From CAYNJF01 sp964351745 (GTDB lineage: Bacteria > Pseudomonadota > Gammaproteobacteria > Berkiellales > Berkiellaceae), in the NCBI GenBank assembly GCA_964351745.1, contig CAYGPI010000103.1, positions 1-8,163 on the forward strand: a DNA stretch of 8,163 nt, given 5' to 3'. The notes under the pieces were generated by a model. It searched no databases and was not told the DNA's origin. It saw only the letters and a program-made list of their open reading frames with translations. The first letter of the stretch is position 1. Each line of letters starts with the position of its first letter. Made by a program: the position numbers and the translations under genes. Shown piece after piece: positions 1 through 6,439 of this stretch.

Positions 1-65
1 TCAGTTGGTAGAGCCCCGGATTGTGATTCCGGTGGTCGTGGGTTCGAGCCCCATCGTTCACCCCA
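1..65 (+). tRNA. tRNA-His (GUG), 5' end cut by window edge
   Basis: This is the 3' four-fifths of a histidine tRNA. The visible part begins in the D arm (TCAGTTGG), so about 12 bases of the acceptor and D stem lie outside the window. The anticodon stem is CCGGA/TCCGG (16-20, 28-32) around a 7-base loop with anticodon GTG at 23-25. The T arm carries the usual GTGGG, TTCGAGC and CCCAT elements. The 3' acceptor strand is followed by discriminator C at 62, the expected base for tRNA-His, and an encoded CCA at 63-65. It lies upstream of tRNA-Leu and tig, an order known in gammaproteobacteria. Identity is secure; only the 5' end is unseen. Confidence 0.96.
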
Positions 66-145
66 GTGTTAATTTTAATATGCATGTTAGCTTTCTGGTT
101 TTATTGTTTGGTAGTTTCAGTAGCTAAAAAAGTGGTAATATAGTT

Positions 146-174
146 TTGAAGAAACCTTCTTTAAAAAATACACT
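146..174 (+). promoter_or_regulatory. Candidate sigma70 promoter upstream of tRNA-Leu and tig
   Basis: A TTGAAG box at 146-151 (4 of 6 to consensus) and a TACACT box at 169-174 (4 of 6) are separated by exactly 17 bases. Transcription would start near 181 and read into tRNA-Leu and possibly tig. A competing candidate is TTGTAG (199-204) with TATGAT (224-229), which has the better -10 but a 19-base spacer. The spacer is AT-rich, so chance matches are likely. The tRNA could also be read from upstream of tRNA-His. Confidence 0.3.
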
Positions 175-226
175 GTAGAGCTGTGATTAAATATATGATT
201 GTAGCTTTAAAATTTGAAGTATTTAT

Positions 227-262
227 GATGCAAAATCGTGTCTAGTCCAATAGACTTGCATC
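227..262 (+). other. Bulged hairpin just upstream of tRNA-Leu
   Basis: GATGCAA (227-233) pairs with TTGCATC (256-262), and inside it GTCTA (240-244) pairs with TAGAC (251-255) around a 6-base loop. The two stems are contiguous on the 3' side and separated by a 6-base bulge on the 5' side, giving 12 base pairs in all. It ends 12 bases before the mature tRNA-Leu 5' end. There is no U-run, so it is not a terminator. A role as a processing element in the tRNA precursor leader is possible but unproven. Confidence 0.4.
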
Positions 263-274
263 CATCCAACATTT

Positions 275-359
275 GCGAAAGTGGCGGAACTGGTAGACGC
301 GCTGGATTTAGGTTCCAGTGGGGCAACCCGTGAGAGTTCGAGTCTCTCCTTTCGCACCA
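275..359 (+). tRNA. tRNA-Leu (UAG)
   Basis: This is a complete class II leucine tRNA of 85 bases. The acceptor stem is GCGAAAG (275-281) paired with CTTTCGC (349-355), followed by discriminator A (356) and an encoded CCA (357-359). The anticodon stem is CTGGA/TCCAG (302-306, 314-318) with anticodon TAG at 309-311. A long variable arm (GGGGCAACCC region) and a T arm GAGAG/CTCTC around TTCGAGT follow. The UAG anticodon reads CUA and, through wobble or U34 modification, other CUN leucine codons. It sits 63 bases upstream of tig and may be cotranscribed with it, because I see no convincing separate promoter for tig in between. Confidence 0.97.
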
Positions 360-364
360 TATTT

Positions 365-385
365 GAGAGTCCCTTGCGGACTCTC
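365..385 (+). terminator. Perfect hairpin between tRNA-Leu and tig (weak terminator or processing site)
   Basis: GAGAGTCC (365-372) and GGACTCTC (378-385) form a perfect 8-bp stem with a 5-base loop CTTGC, starting 5 bases after the tRNA CCA. The stem is GC-rich enough to terminate, but the bases that follow (TATCTGTATTATT) make only a broken U-tract, so read-through into tig is likely. It may instead be a partial attenuator or protect the tRNA or tig mRNA end after processing. Confidence 0.5.
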
Positions 386-422
386 TATCTGTATTATTCA
401 AAATATTAAGTGAGGAATTAAG

Positions 423-1730
423 ATGGAAGTCTCTGTTGAAAACATGAGCTCATTAGGTCGCAGAGTGAAAGTTAGCGTTCCTGAGTCTCAAGTTCAAGAT
501 AAATGTAAATCCAAGATGGCAGAACTTGCTAAGCAAGTTAAGTTAAAGGGCTTTAGACCAGGCAAAGTGCCTAAGTCGATTTTACAGCAACGTTTTGGTC
601 AATCAGTAAGAGCTGAAGTTGTTTCAGAGGTGATTGAGAAAAGTTTGACTGATATTCTTCAAGACAAGCAATTAAAACCGGCGAACACGCCTAAAATTGA
701 TGACATTACAGATGAAGATGGTAAACCATTAGAGTATGTCGCTGAGTTTGAAGTGTTCCCAGAGATTACTTTAGCTGATTTATCCAACGTCGAGATTGAA
801 AAGAAAGTTGTCAATATTTCTGATGATGATATTCAAGCAACCATCAAGAAAATGTCAGAAAGCATGGCAGATTGGAAAGAAGTTGAGCGCTCGTCTAAGC
901 TAACAGATAAGCTGATCGTAGACTTAGAGCGTCTTACGGTTGATGGTGTTGTTGATGATAGCGAACAGCAAAAATTTGAGCACGTTGATTTCGTTCTTGA
1001 TGAGAAAAGCTCTCTTCCATCTTTAGTAAAAGAGCTTGTTGGTAAAGAGACAGGCTTTGAAGGCACCTTTAATCTTCCTTACCCTGACGAGTGGCATGAT
1101 AAAAAGCTAGCAGGTAAAAAAGCTGAGTTTAAAGTTAAGATTCACCATGTAAATGAGAAGCAAACTCTAACTGAAGAAGAGTTAGCTTCGAATTTAGGGG
1201 TTGATAAGAAAGACAAACAAGCTCTTAATGATAAAGTTAAAGAGCGCATGGAAGTTGAGGCTAAAAAAGTCTTACAAGAAGAGATTAAAGAAAAAGTATT
1301 GGAAATTTTATTGGAAAACAATCCAATTGATAAGCCATCATCTCTTCTGGAAAAGGAAAAAGAAGCCCTAAAGCGTGAGATGGAGCACAAGCAAAAAGGT
1401 GGCATGCTTGAAGAAGATTTAACTGAAGAAGAGATTGTAGATCTCACCGAGAAAAGAGTTGTTCTTGGTCTGTTAGTTAATGAAGTTATTAGTGTTCATA
1501 AAATCAAGGTGAACAACCAAAAAGTTCGTGAGACAATTGCTGAGCAAGCTGCAAACTTTCCGGATCCAAAAATGTTTATAAGCTACTACTATAATAATAA
1601 GGAGCTTCTTCAAGGCATTGAGCGTCTAGTATTATTAGATCAGGCCGTTGAAGTTCTGCTAGGCAGCATGAAGATTAAAGACAAGCCTGTTAATTTTTCA
1701 GAAGTGATGGATCCACCTGAAGATAATTAA
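423..1730 (+). CDS. tig: Trigger factor, ribosome-associated chaperone
   Basis: This 435-residue cytosolic chaperone binds the ribosome next to the exit tunnel and shields nascent chains. Residues 1-115 are the ribosome-binding domain, with the signature GFRPGK at 43-48 in the exposed loop. Residues 160-245 occupy the place of the FKBP-type prolyl-isomerase domain, and 250-435 form the helical C-terminal domain that makes the substrate cradle, ending in the typical LxxQAVEVLL stretch (404-413). Length matches the family (E. coli 432). The start at 423 is supported by GAGGA at 412-416 with a 6-base gap. The odd part is the isomerase domain: the usual loop GQGRMIPGFE is replaced by EKSSLPSLVKEL (194-205) and the FT after the first strand by LE (168-169), so catalytic activity is doubtful while chaperone function should remain. 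clpP follows after 36 bases, probably in the same transcript. Confidence 0.97.
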   Translation: MEVSVENMSSLGRRVKVSVPESQVQDKCKSKMAELAKQVKLKGFRPGKVPKSILQQRFGQSVRAEVVSEVIEKSLTDILQDKQLKPANTPKIDDITDEDGKPLEYVAEFEVFPEITLADLSNVEIEKKVVNISDDDIQATIKKMSESMADWKEVERSSKLTDKLIVDLERLTVDGVVDDSEQQKFEHVDFVLDEKSSLPSLVKELVGKETGFEGTFNLPYPDEWHDKKLAGKKAEFKVKIHHVNEKQTLTEEELASNLGVDKKDKQALNDKVKERMEVEAKKVLQEEIKEKVLEILLENNPIDKPSSLLEKEKEALKREMEHKQKGGMLEEDLTEEEIVDLTEKRVVLGLLVNEVISVHKIKVNNQKVRETIAEQAANFPDPKMFISYYYNNKELLQGIERLVLLDQAVEVLLGSMKIKDKPVNFSEVMDPPEDN

Positions 1731-1742
1731 TCAATAATTAGT

Positions 1743-1757
1743 TTACTTACAAAGTAA
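1743..1757 (+). promoter_or_regulatory. Small hairpin overlapping the clpP ribosome binding site
   Basis: TTACTT (1743-1748) and AAGTAA (1752-1757) form a 6-bp stem with a 3-base loop. The 3' arm overlaps the first two bases of the clpP Shine-Dalgarno sequence AAGGA (1756-1760), which lies 6 bases before the ATG. The stem is AT-rich and would be marginal in stability, melting easily on warming. Any translational or thermosensing role is speculative. Confidence 0.25.
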
Positions 1758-1766
1758 GGAAGAAAC

Positions 1767-2393
1767 ATGAGCAATTTTGATATTTATGGCCAAATGCCTG
1801 CTATTGAAAACCTGGGTTTAATCCCCATGGTTATAGAGCAGACCTCTCGAGGTGAGCGTTCGTATGATATTTATTCAAGATTGCTCAAAGAGCGAGTGAT
1901 TTTCATGGTTGGCCCTGTTGAAGATAACATGGCGAATTTGATAGTTGCTCAGATGTTATTTCTTGAATCAGAAAATCCTGATAAAGATATACATCTGTAT
2001 ATAAACTCACCGGGAGGATCAGTGACTGCTGGGATGTCTATTTATGACACGATGCAGTTTGTGAAACCGGAGATTAGCACGCTTTGTATTGGTCAAGCTT
2101 GCAGTATGGGTGCTTTTTTATTAGCTGGCGGAGCTGCTGGTAAGCGTCATTGTTTGCCAAACTCAAGGGTTATGATTCACCAGCCTTTGGGTGGGTTTCA
2201 GGGGCAGGCTAGCGATATAGAGATCCATGCAAAGGAAATTATAAAAACAAAAGCCATTTTAAATGAGATATTGGCTAAACATACAGGAAGACCTCTTGAT
2301 AGTATCGCTGGCGACACTGATAGAGACTATTTCATGAGTGCTAAAGAAGCTGCTGATTATGGTTTGGTGGATACAGTCATAGATAAAAGGTGA
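1767..2393 (+). CDS. clpP: ATP-dependent Clp protease proteolytic subunit ClpP
   Basis: ClpP is a serine peptidase that stacks as two heptameric rings and degrades chains threaded in by ClpX (or ClpA). The 208-residue product aligns almost without gaps to E. coli ClpP (207). The catalytic triad is Ser113 in GQACSMGAF, His138 in RVMIHQP and Asp187 in DRDYF. The oligomerisation and handle region around INSPGGSVTAGMS (80-92) is intact. By alignment, the short N-terminal propeptide would be removed near Gly17, before LIPMVIEQTS. The residue before the catalytic Ser is Cys where E. coli has Ala, a mild substitution. The start is supported by AAGGA at 1756-1760, 6 bases before ATG. The gene lies between tig and clpX, its functional partner. 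Confidence 0.98.
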   Translation: MSNFDIYGQMPAIENLGLIPMVIEQTSRGERSYDIYSRLLKERVIFMVGPVEDNMANLIVAQMLFLESENPDKDIHLYINSPGGSVTAGMSIYDTMQFVKPEISTLCIGQACSMGAFLLAGGAAGKRHCLPNSRVMIHQPLGGFQGQASDIEIHAKEIIKTKAILNEILAKHTGRPLDSIAGDTDRDYFMSAKEAADYGLVDTVIDKR

Positions 2394-2427
2394 ATTACAC
2401 TTTAATTAAAAGATTTTTAAGAGATTA

Positions 2428-2506
2428 AAGGTCTTTATGATTATGATCGATTAATAAGGTAAGGGATGTGAAAATTTAAGTGAAGTTTCACGTTTTATTA
2501 GACCTT
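2428..2506 (+). promoter_or_regulatory. Nested inverted repeats in the clpP-clpX gap (clpX leader)
   Basis: The 127-base gap holds two nested inverted repeats. The outer pair is AAGGTCT (2428-2434) with AGACCTT (2500-2506). The inner pair is GTGAAA (2468-2473) with TTTCAC (2486-2491), followed by GTTTTATT. The inner stem plus T-run could be a weak attenuator between clpP and clpX. The outer arm ends 2 bases before the clpX Shine-Dalgarno AGAGGA (2509-2514). A TATGAT box at 2436-2441 could be a -10, but I find no good -35, so no promoter is called. E. coli has a clpX promoter in the equivalent gap. Confidence 0.3.
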
Positions 2507-2520
2507 AAAGAGGACAAATA

Positions 2521-3819
2521 ATGAGCGATGACAAAAAGGGCAAAGATGGTGACAAAAATGGCAAGCTTTTATACTGTTCTTTTTGTGGTAAGAGTCAGCA
2601 CGAAGTTAGAAAATTAATAGCTGGTCCTTCAGTATTTGTTTGCGATGAATGTGTTGAGCTTTGTAATGATATCATTCGAGAAGAAATTGAAGATAGCGTC
2701 GCACCTGCACAATCGACAGAGTTACCGACTCCTCACGAGATTAAAAACATCCTAGATGATTATGTGATTGGCCAGCCTCGTGCGAAAAAAGTGCTGTCGG
2801 TTGCTGTGTATAATCACTATAAGAGATTACAAGCAGTTAGCTCAAAGGGCGATGACATCGAGCTTGGTAAGAGTAATATCTTATTGATTGGCCCAACAGG
2901 GAGCGGGAAAACGCTGCTTGCAGAAACTTTGGCTCGATTGTTAGATGTGCCTTTCACGATTGCAGATGCAACCACTTTGACTGAAGCTGGTTATGTCGGT
3001 GAAGACGTCGAGAACATCATTCAGAAGTTATTACAAAAATGTGATTACGACGTTGATAAAGCACAGCAGGGCATTGTTTACATCGATGAAATTGATAAAA
3101 TTTCAAGAAAGTCTGATAATCCATCAATTACAAGAGACGTGTCTGGTGAGGGCGTTCAACAGGCCTTGCTTAAGTTAATTGAAGGCACTGTTGCTTCTGT
3201 ACCTCCTCAAGGTGGAAGAAAACACCCTCAGCAAGAGTTTTTGCAGGTAGACACTTCCGGTATCCTCTTCATTTGCGGCGGCGCTTTCGCTGGCTTAGAC
3301 AAGGTTATCCAACAGCGCTCAGATAAGGGTGGCATTGGCTTCTCGGCCGAAGTGAAAGGCAAAGATGATAAGAAATCAATAGGTGAGACTTTACAAACGA
3401 TTGAACCTGAAGACTTAGTTAAGTTTGGCCTTATCCCAGAGTTTGTTGGTAGATTACCTGTGATCGCAACCTTGGAAGAGTTAGATGAAGATGCTTTAAT
3501 CATGATTCTAAACGAGCCAAAAAATGCTTTAACTAAGCAATATGCAAAATTGTTTGAAATGGAAGGTATTGAGATTGAATTTCGACCAGAGGCTTTAAAG
3601 GCCGTTGCTGTTAAAGCGATGACAAGAAAGACTGGAGCTCGCGGTTTACGCTCAATTCTTGAAAACGTACTTTTAGACACAATGTATGACTTACCATCGC
3701 TTGATGGAATTAGCAAAGTTGTGATTGACGAAGGTTTCATCAATGGCGAGTCTGAGCCATTGTTAATTTATGAAAATCCTGATATGGCTCCGCGCCTTGC
3801 TCAGGATAACGAGTCTTAA
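2521..3819 (+). CDS. clpX: ClpX, AAA+ unfoldase of the ClpXP protease
   Basis: ClpX is a hexameric ATPase that recognises tagged substrates, unfolds them and passes them to ClpP. The 432-residue product begins with a zinc-binding domain with Cys19, Cys22, Cys41 and Cys44 (C-x2-C-x18-C-x2-C), which dimerises and binds adaptors. The AAA+ module follows: Walker A GPTGSGKT (124-131), pore-1 loop GYVG (157-160), Walker B IVYIDEID (185-192), RKH (233-235), the ClpP-docking loop IGF (272-274), the arginine finger in GRLP (Arg311) and sensor 2 in GARGL (Arg374). Nothing is missing. The start is fixed by AGAGGA (2509-2514), 6 bases before ATG. It follows clpP by 127 bases and precedes lon by 103. Confidence 0.98.
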   Translation: MSDDKKGKDGDKNGKLLYCSFCGKSQHEVRKLIAGPSVFVCDECVELCNDIIREEIEDSVAPAQSTELPTPHEIKNILDDYVIGQPRAKKVLSVAVYNHYKRLQAVSSKGDDIELGKSNILLIGPTGSGKTLLAETLARLLDVPFTIADATTLTEAGYVGEDVENIIQKLLQKCDYDVDKAQQGIVYIDEIDKISRKSDNPSITRDVSGEGVQQALLKLIEGTVASVPPQGGRKHPQQEFLQVDTSGILFICGGAFAGLDKVIQQRSDKGGIGFSAEVKGKDDKKSIGETLQTIEPEDLVKFGLIPEFVGRLPVIATLEELDEDALIMILNEPKNALTKQYAKLFEMEGIEIEFRPEALKAVAVKAMTRKTGARGLRSILENVLLDTMYDLPSLDGISKVVIDEGFINGESEPLLIYENPDMAPRLAQDNES

Positions 3820-3851
3820 ATTTCACTTAGTCTGTTTTCTAGTGTGGCAAG

Positions 3852-3881
3852 TTAATAGTATCATGTAATAGATACTATTAA
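3852..3881 (+). promoter_or_regulatory. Perfect 11-bp inverted repeat upstream of lon
   Basis: TTAATAGTATC (3852-3862) is the exact reverse complement of GATACTATTAA (3871-3881), with 8 bases between. It lies in the 103-base clpX-lon gap, 41 bases before the lon ATG. As RNA it would be an AU-rich hairpin followed by TTTGTC, too weak for a convincing terminator. As DNA it has the shape of an operator for a dimeric regulator. I could not find a clear sigma70 or sigma32 promoter next to it. lon has its own Shine-Dalgarno AGGG at 3911-3914. Confidence 0.4.
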
Positions 3882-3922
3882 TTTGTCATGTCTCTCGATT
3901 TATTTGCAAAAGGGTTCAATTT

Positions 3923-6367
3923 ATGTCTGAGGCCGAAAATCAAAAAATACCACAAGCAGGTGATGTGCTTGATATTCCAATGTTACCCTTACGTGATGTT
4001 GTCGTTTACCCACATATGGTTATCCCGCTTTTTGTAGGAAGAGAAAAGTCCATAAAGGCTTTAGACGCTGCTATGGCTGGCGAGAAGCAAATTTTGCTTA
4101 TTGCGCAAAAAGAAGCAACAGATGATAACCCAGGCAAAACTGATGTCTTCGATGTTGGTACAGTTTCTACCATACTTCAGTTACTTAAGTTGCCTGATGG
4201 CACAGTTAAAGTACTAGTTGAAGGTACAACACGAGCAAAAGTGATGACCTATGAGCATGATGAGCCATACTTCTTATCAAAGGCAAAGGTTTTAGATAGT
4301 GAATCTTTAACAGAGGAAGAAATTGAAGTTCTAACTCGTGCACTTATGGGACAGTTTGAGAAATATGTAAAACTCAATAAAAAAATTCCTCCTGAAGTGA
4401 TTACATCTGTATCTGGCATTGATGATGCAGGCAGGCTTGCGGATACAATTGCTGCTCACATGTCTATGAAAATTAAAGAGAAGCAAGCTGTTCTTGAGAT
4501 AATAAATCTCCGTCTCCGGTTAGAAAAGCTTATGGCTTTGATGGAAGCAGAGATTGACTTGTTACAAGTTGAGATGCGTATAAGAGCTAATGTAAAACGT
4601 CAAATGGAAAAGTCTCAGCGAGAATATTATTTGAATGAGCAAATGAAAGCGATTCAAGAAGAATTAGGCCAAGAAGGTAATGAGTTAGAAGAGCTTAAAG
4701 AAAAAATTGATAGCGCAGGCATGCCTCAAGAAGCTTTTGAAAAATCAATGTCAGAGTACAATAAGCTTAAAATGATGGCTCCTATGTCAGCTGAAGCGAC
4801 TGTTTGTCGTAACTACTTAGAATGGATGCTTTCTGTCCCGTGGAAGAAAAAATCTAAAACGAAAATTGATCTGCCTGTTGCTAAAGGTGTTTTGGACGAA
4901 GAGCATTTTGGTTTAGAGAAAGTCAAAGAAAGAATTCTTGAGTATTTAGCCGTTCAAAAGCGTGTTAAAAAATTAAAAGGCCCAATTTTATGTCTGGTAG
5001 GGCCTCCAGGTGTTGGTAAAACGTCATTAGGTCAATCTATTGCGCGTGCAACAGGTCGAAAATTTGTTCGCATGAGTTTAGGTGGTGTGAGAGATGAAGC
5101 TGAAATTCGTGGGCATCGTCGAACTTACATTGGATCTATGCCAGGTAAAATCATTCAAAAGATAGCAAAAACTGGCGTTAGAAACCCGTTATTTTTGTTA
5201 GATGAAATTGATAAAATGGCCATGGATTTCAGAGGGGATCCAGCCAGTGCGTTGCTTGAAGTGTTAGATCCAGAGCAAAACACATCGTTTAATGATCATT
5301 ATCTTGAAGTGGATTATGATTTATCTGACGTGATGTTCGTTGCTACTGCTAACTCATTAAACATTCCAGCGCCATTATTAGACAGAACAGAAGTGATCCG
5401 CCTTGCTGGTTACACTGAAGATGAAAAATTACACATTGCTAAAAATTACTTGGTGCCTAAGCAAATTAAAGATAATGGTTTGAAGGATGGGGAGATTAAT
5501 ATTCCTGATGAGGCCATTTTAAACACGATTCGTTATTATACGAGAGAAGCTGGTGTTCGTAACTTAGAGCGAGAAATGTCTAAAATTTGTCGTAAAGTTG
5601 TGACACATGTCTTAATGGATGATAAAGATGATCAGTATACTATTACGGCTGAAAATCTTGAAGAATACTTAGGTGTCAAAAAATATAGCTTTGGCGTGGC
5701 TGAAGAGCATGATCAGGTTGGACAAGTTACAGGTTTAGCATGGACAGAGGTTGGTGGTGAAATTTTAACCATTGAAACCATCGCTGTAGGTGGCACAGGT
5801 AAAGTGACGCGTACAGGCTCTTTGGGTGATGTGATGCAAGAGTCAATCACTGCAGCTATGACGGTTGTCAGAAGTCGTGCACAAGGCTTAGGCATCATGC
5901 CTGACTTCTATAGAGAAAAGGACATACATGTCCATGTTCCTGAAGGAGCCACTCCTAAAGATGGTCCATCAGCAGGGATTGGGATGTGTACAGCTTTAAT
6001 TTCTGCTTTAACAGGCATCCCTGTGAAAGCAAGTTTTGCTATGACAGGTGAAATAACGCTTCGTGGTGAAGTTTTACCGATAGGTGGGCTCAAAGAGAAA
6101 CTTTTAGCAGCTCGTCGTGCAGGCATTACTGATTGCATCATTCCTGATGAGAATAGAAAAGATCTGAAAGAGATTCCAGATAATGTGAAGGATGATTTAA
6201 CCATCCATTGTGTCAAGTGGATTGATGAAGTGATTGATTTAGCACTATCAAGCACTCCAAAAGCGTTAACTGATGCAGACGTTGCTAAATATGAAGCTGA
6301 AAAGGAAGCGAAAGGAGGCTCCAATAAAGGAAAAAAGGATAGCAGCACAGGCATTCCTTCTCATTAA
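3923..6367 (+). CDS. lon: Lon, ATP-dependent serine protease
   Basis: Lon is a hexameric cytosolic protease carrying ATPase and peptidase on one chain; it degrades misfolded and specific regulatory proteins. The 814 residues hold the N-terminal substrate-binding domain (about 15-210), a helical coiled-coil segment (about 210-310), the AAA+ module with Walker A GPPGVGKT (360-367), Walker B LFLLDEID (423-430), sensor-1 Asn477 and the Arg488 finger, and the peptidase domain with the catalytic dyad Ser683 (KDGPSAG) and Lys726 (GLKEKLL). The dyad spacing of 43 equals that of E. coli (679/722). The protein is 30 residues longer than E. coli Lon (784); most of the excess is a Lys/Ser/Gly-rich tail after about residue 788. 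The start has AGGG (3911-3914) with an 8-base gap. A strong terminator follows 15 bases after the stop, and the hupB gene expected next in many relatives is absent. Confidence 0.98.
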   Translation: MSEAENQKIPQAGDVLDIPMLPLRDVVVYPHMVIPLFVGREKSIKALDAAMAGEKQILLIAQKEATDDNPGKTDVFDVGTVSTILQLLKLPDGTVKVLVEGTTRAKVMTYEHDEPYFLSKAKVLDSESLTEEEIEVLTRALMGQFEKYVKLNKKIPPEVITSVSGIDDAGRLADTIAAHMSMKIKEKQAVLEIINLRLRLEKLMALMEAEIDLLQVEMRIRANVKRQMEKSQREYYLNEQMKAIQEELGQEGNELEELKEKIDSAGMPQEAFEKSMSEYNKLKMMAPMSAEATVCRNYLEWMLSVPWKKKSKTKIDLPVAKGVLDEEHFGLEKVKERILEYLAVQKRVKKLKGPILCLVGPPGVGKTSLGQSIARATGRKFVRMSLGGVRDEAEIRGHRRTYIGSMPGKIIQKIAKTGVRNPLFLLDEIDKMAMDFRGDPASALLEVLDPEQNTSFNDHYLEVDYDLSDVMFVATANSLNIPAPLLDRTEVIRLAGYTEDEKLHIAKNYLVPKQIKDNGLKDGEINIPDEAILNTIRYYTREAGVRNLEREMSKICRKVVTHVLMDDKDDQYTITAENLEEYLGVKKYSFGVAEEHDQVGQVTGLAWTEVGGEILTIETIAVGGTGKVTRTGSLGDVMQESITAAMTVVRSRAQGLGIMPDFYREKDIHVHVPEGATPKDGPSAGIGMCTALISALTGIPVKASFAMTGEITLRGEVLPIGGLKEKLLAARRAGITDCIIPDENRKDLKEIPDNVKDDLTIHCVKWIDEVIDLALSSTPKALTDADVAKYEAEKEAKGGSNKGKKDSSTGIPSH

Positions 6368-6382
6368 CTTTTTGGAGTTTTT

Positions 6383-6423
6383 AAAAAGCCTCTATTGTGG
6401 CAAACCACAGTAGGGGCTTTTTT
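6383..6423 (+). terminator. Strong rho-independent terminator after lon, probably bidirectional
   Basis: Bases 6383-6400 pair with 6405-6422 over 18 positions (two are G-U pairs) around the loop CAAA, and the transcript ends in TTTTTT (6418-6423). The 5' arm starts with AAAAA, so the leftward transcript of the convergent gene ending at 6440 would also meet a hairpin followed by five U residues. It separates the rightward tig-to-lon block from the leftward genes. Confidence 0.92.
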
Positions 6424-6439
6424 ATAGGCCTGTGCATCT

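Noticed and set aside
207..401. Leftward 64-residue frame across tRNA-Leu
   Set aside because: It is the antisense of the tRNA and its flanks, with no ribosome binding site; an artefact of tRNA sequence.
3228..3743. Leftward 171-residue frame inside clpX
   Set aside because: Antisense of the strongly conserved AAA+ domain with no independent support.
3820..3922. Sigma32 heat-shock promoter before lon
   Set aside because: I looked for CTTGAA and CCCCAT-like boxes at suitable spacing and found none.
5908..6354. Leftward 148-residue frame inside lon
   Set aside because: Antisense of the conserved Lon peptidase domain; composition is the Ser/Pro-rich pattern typical of a shadow frame.
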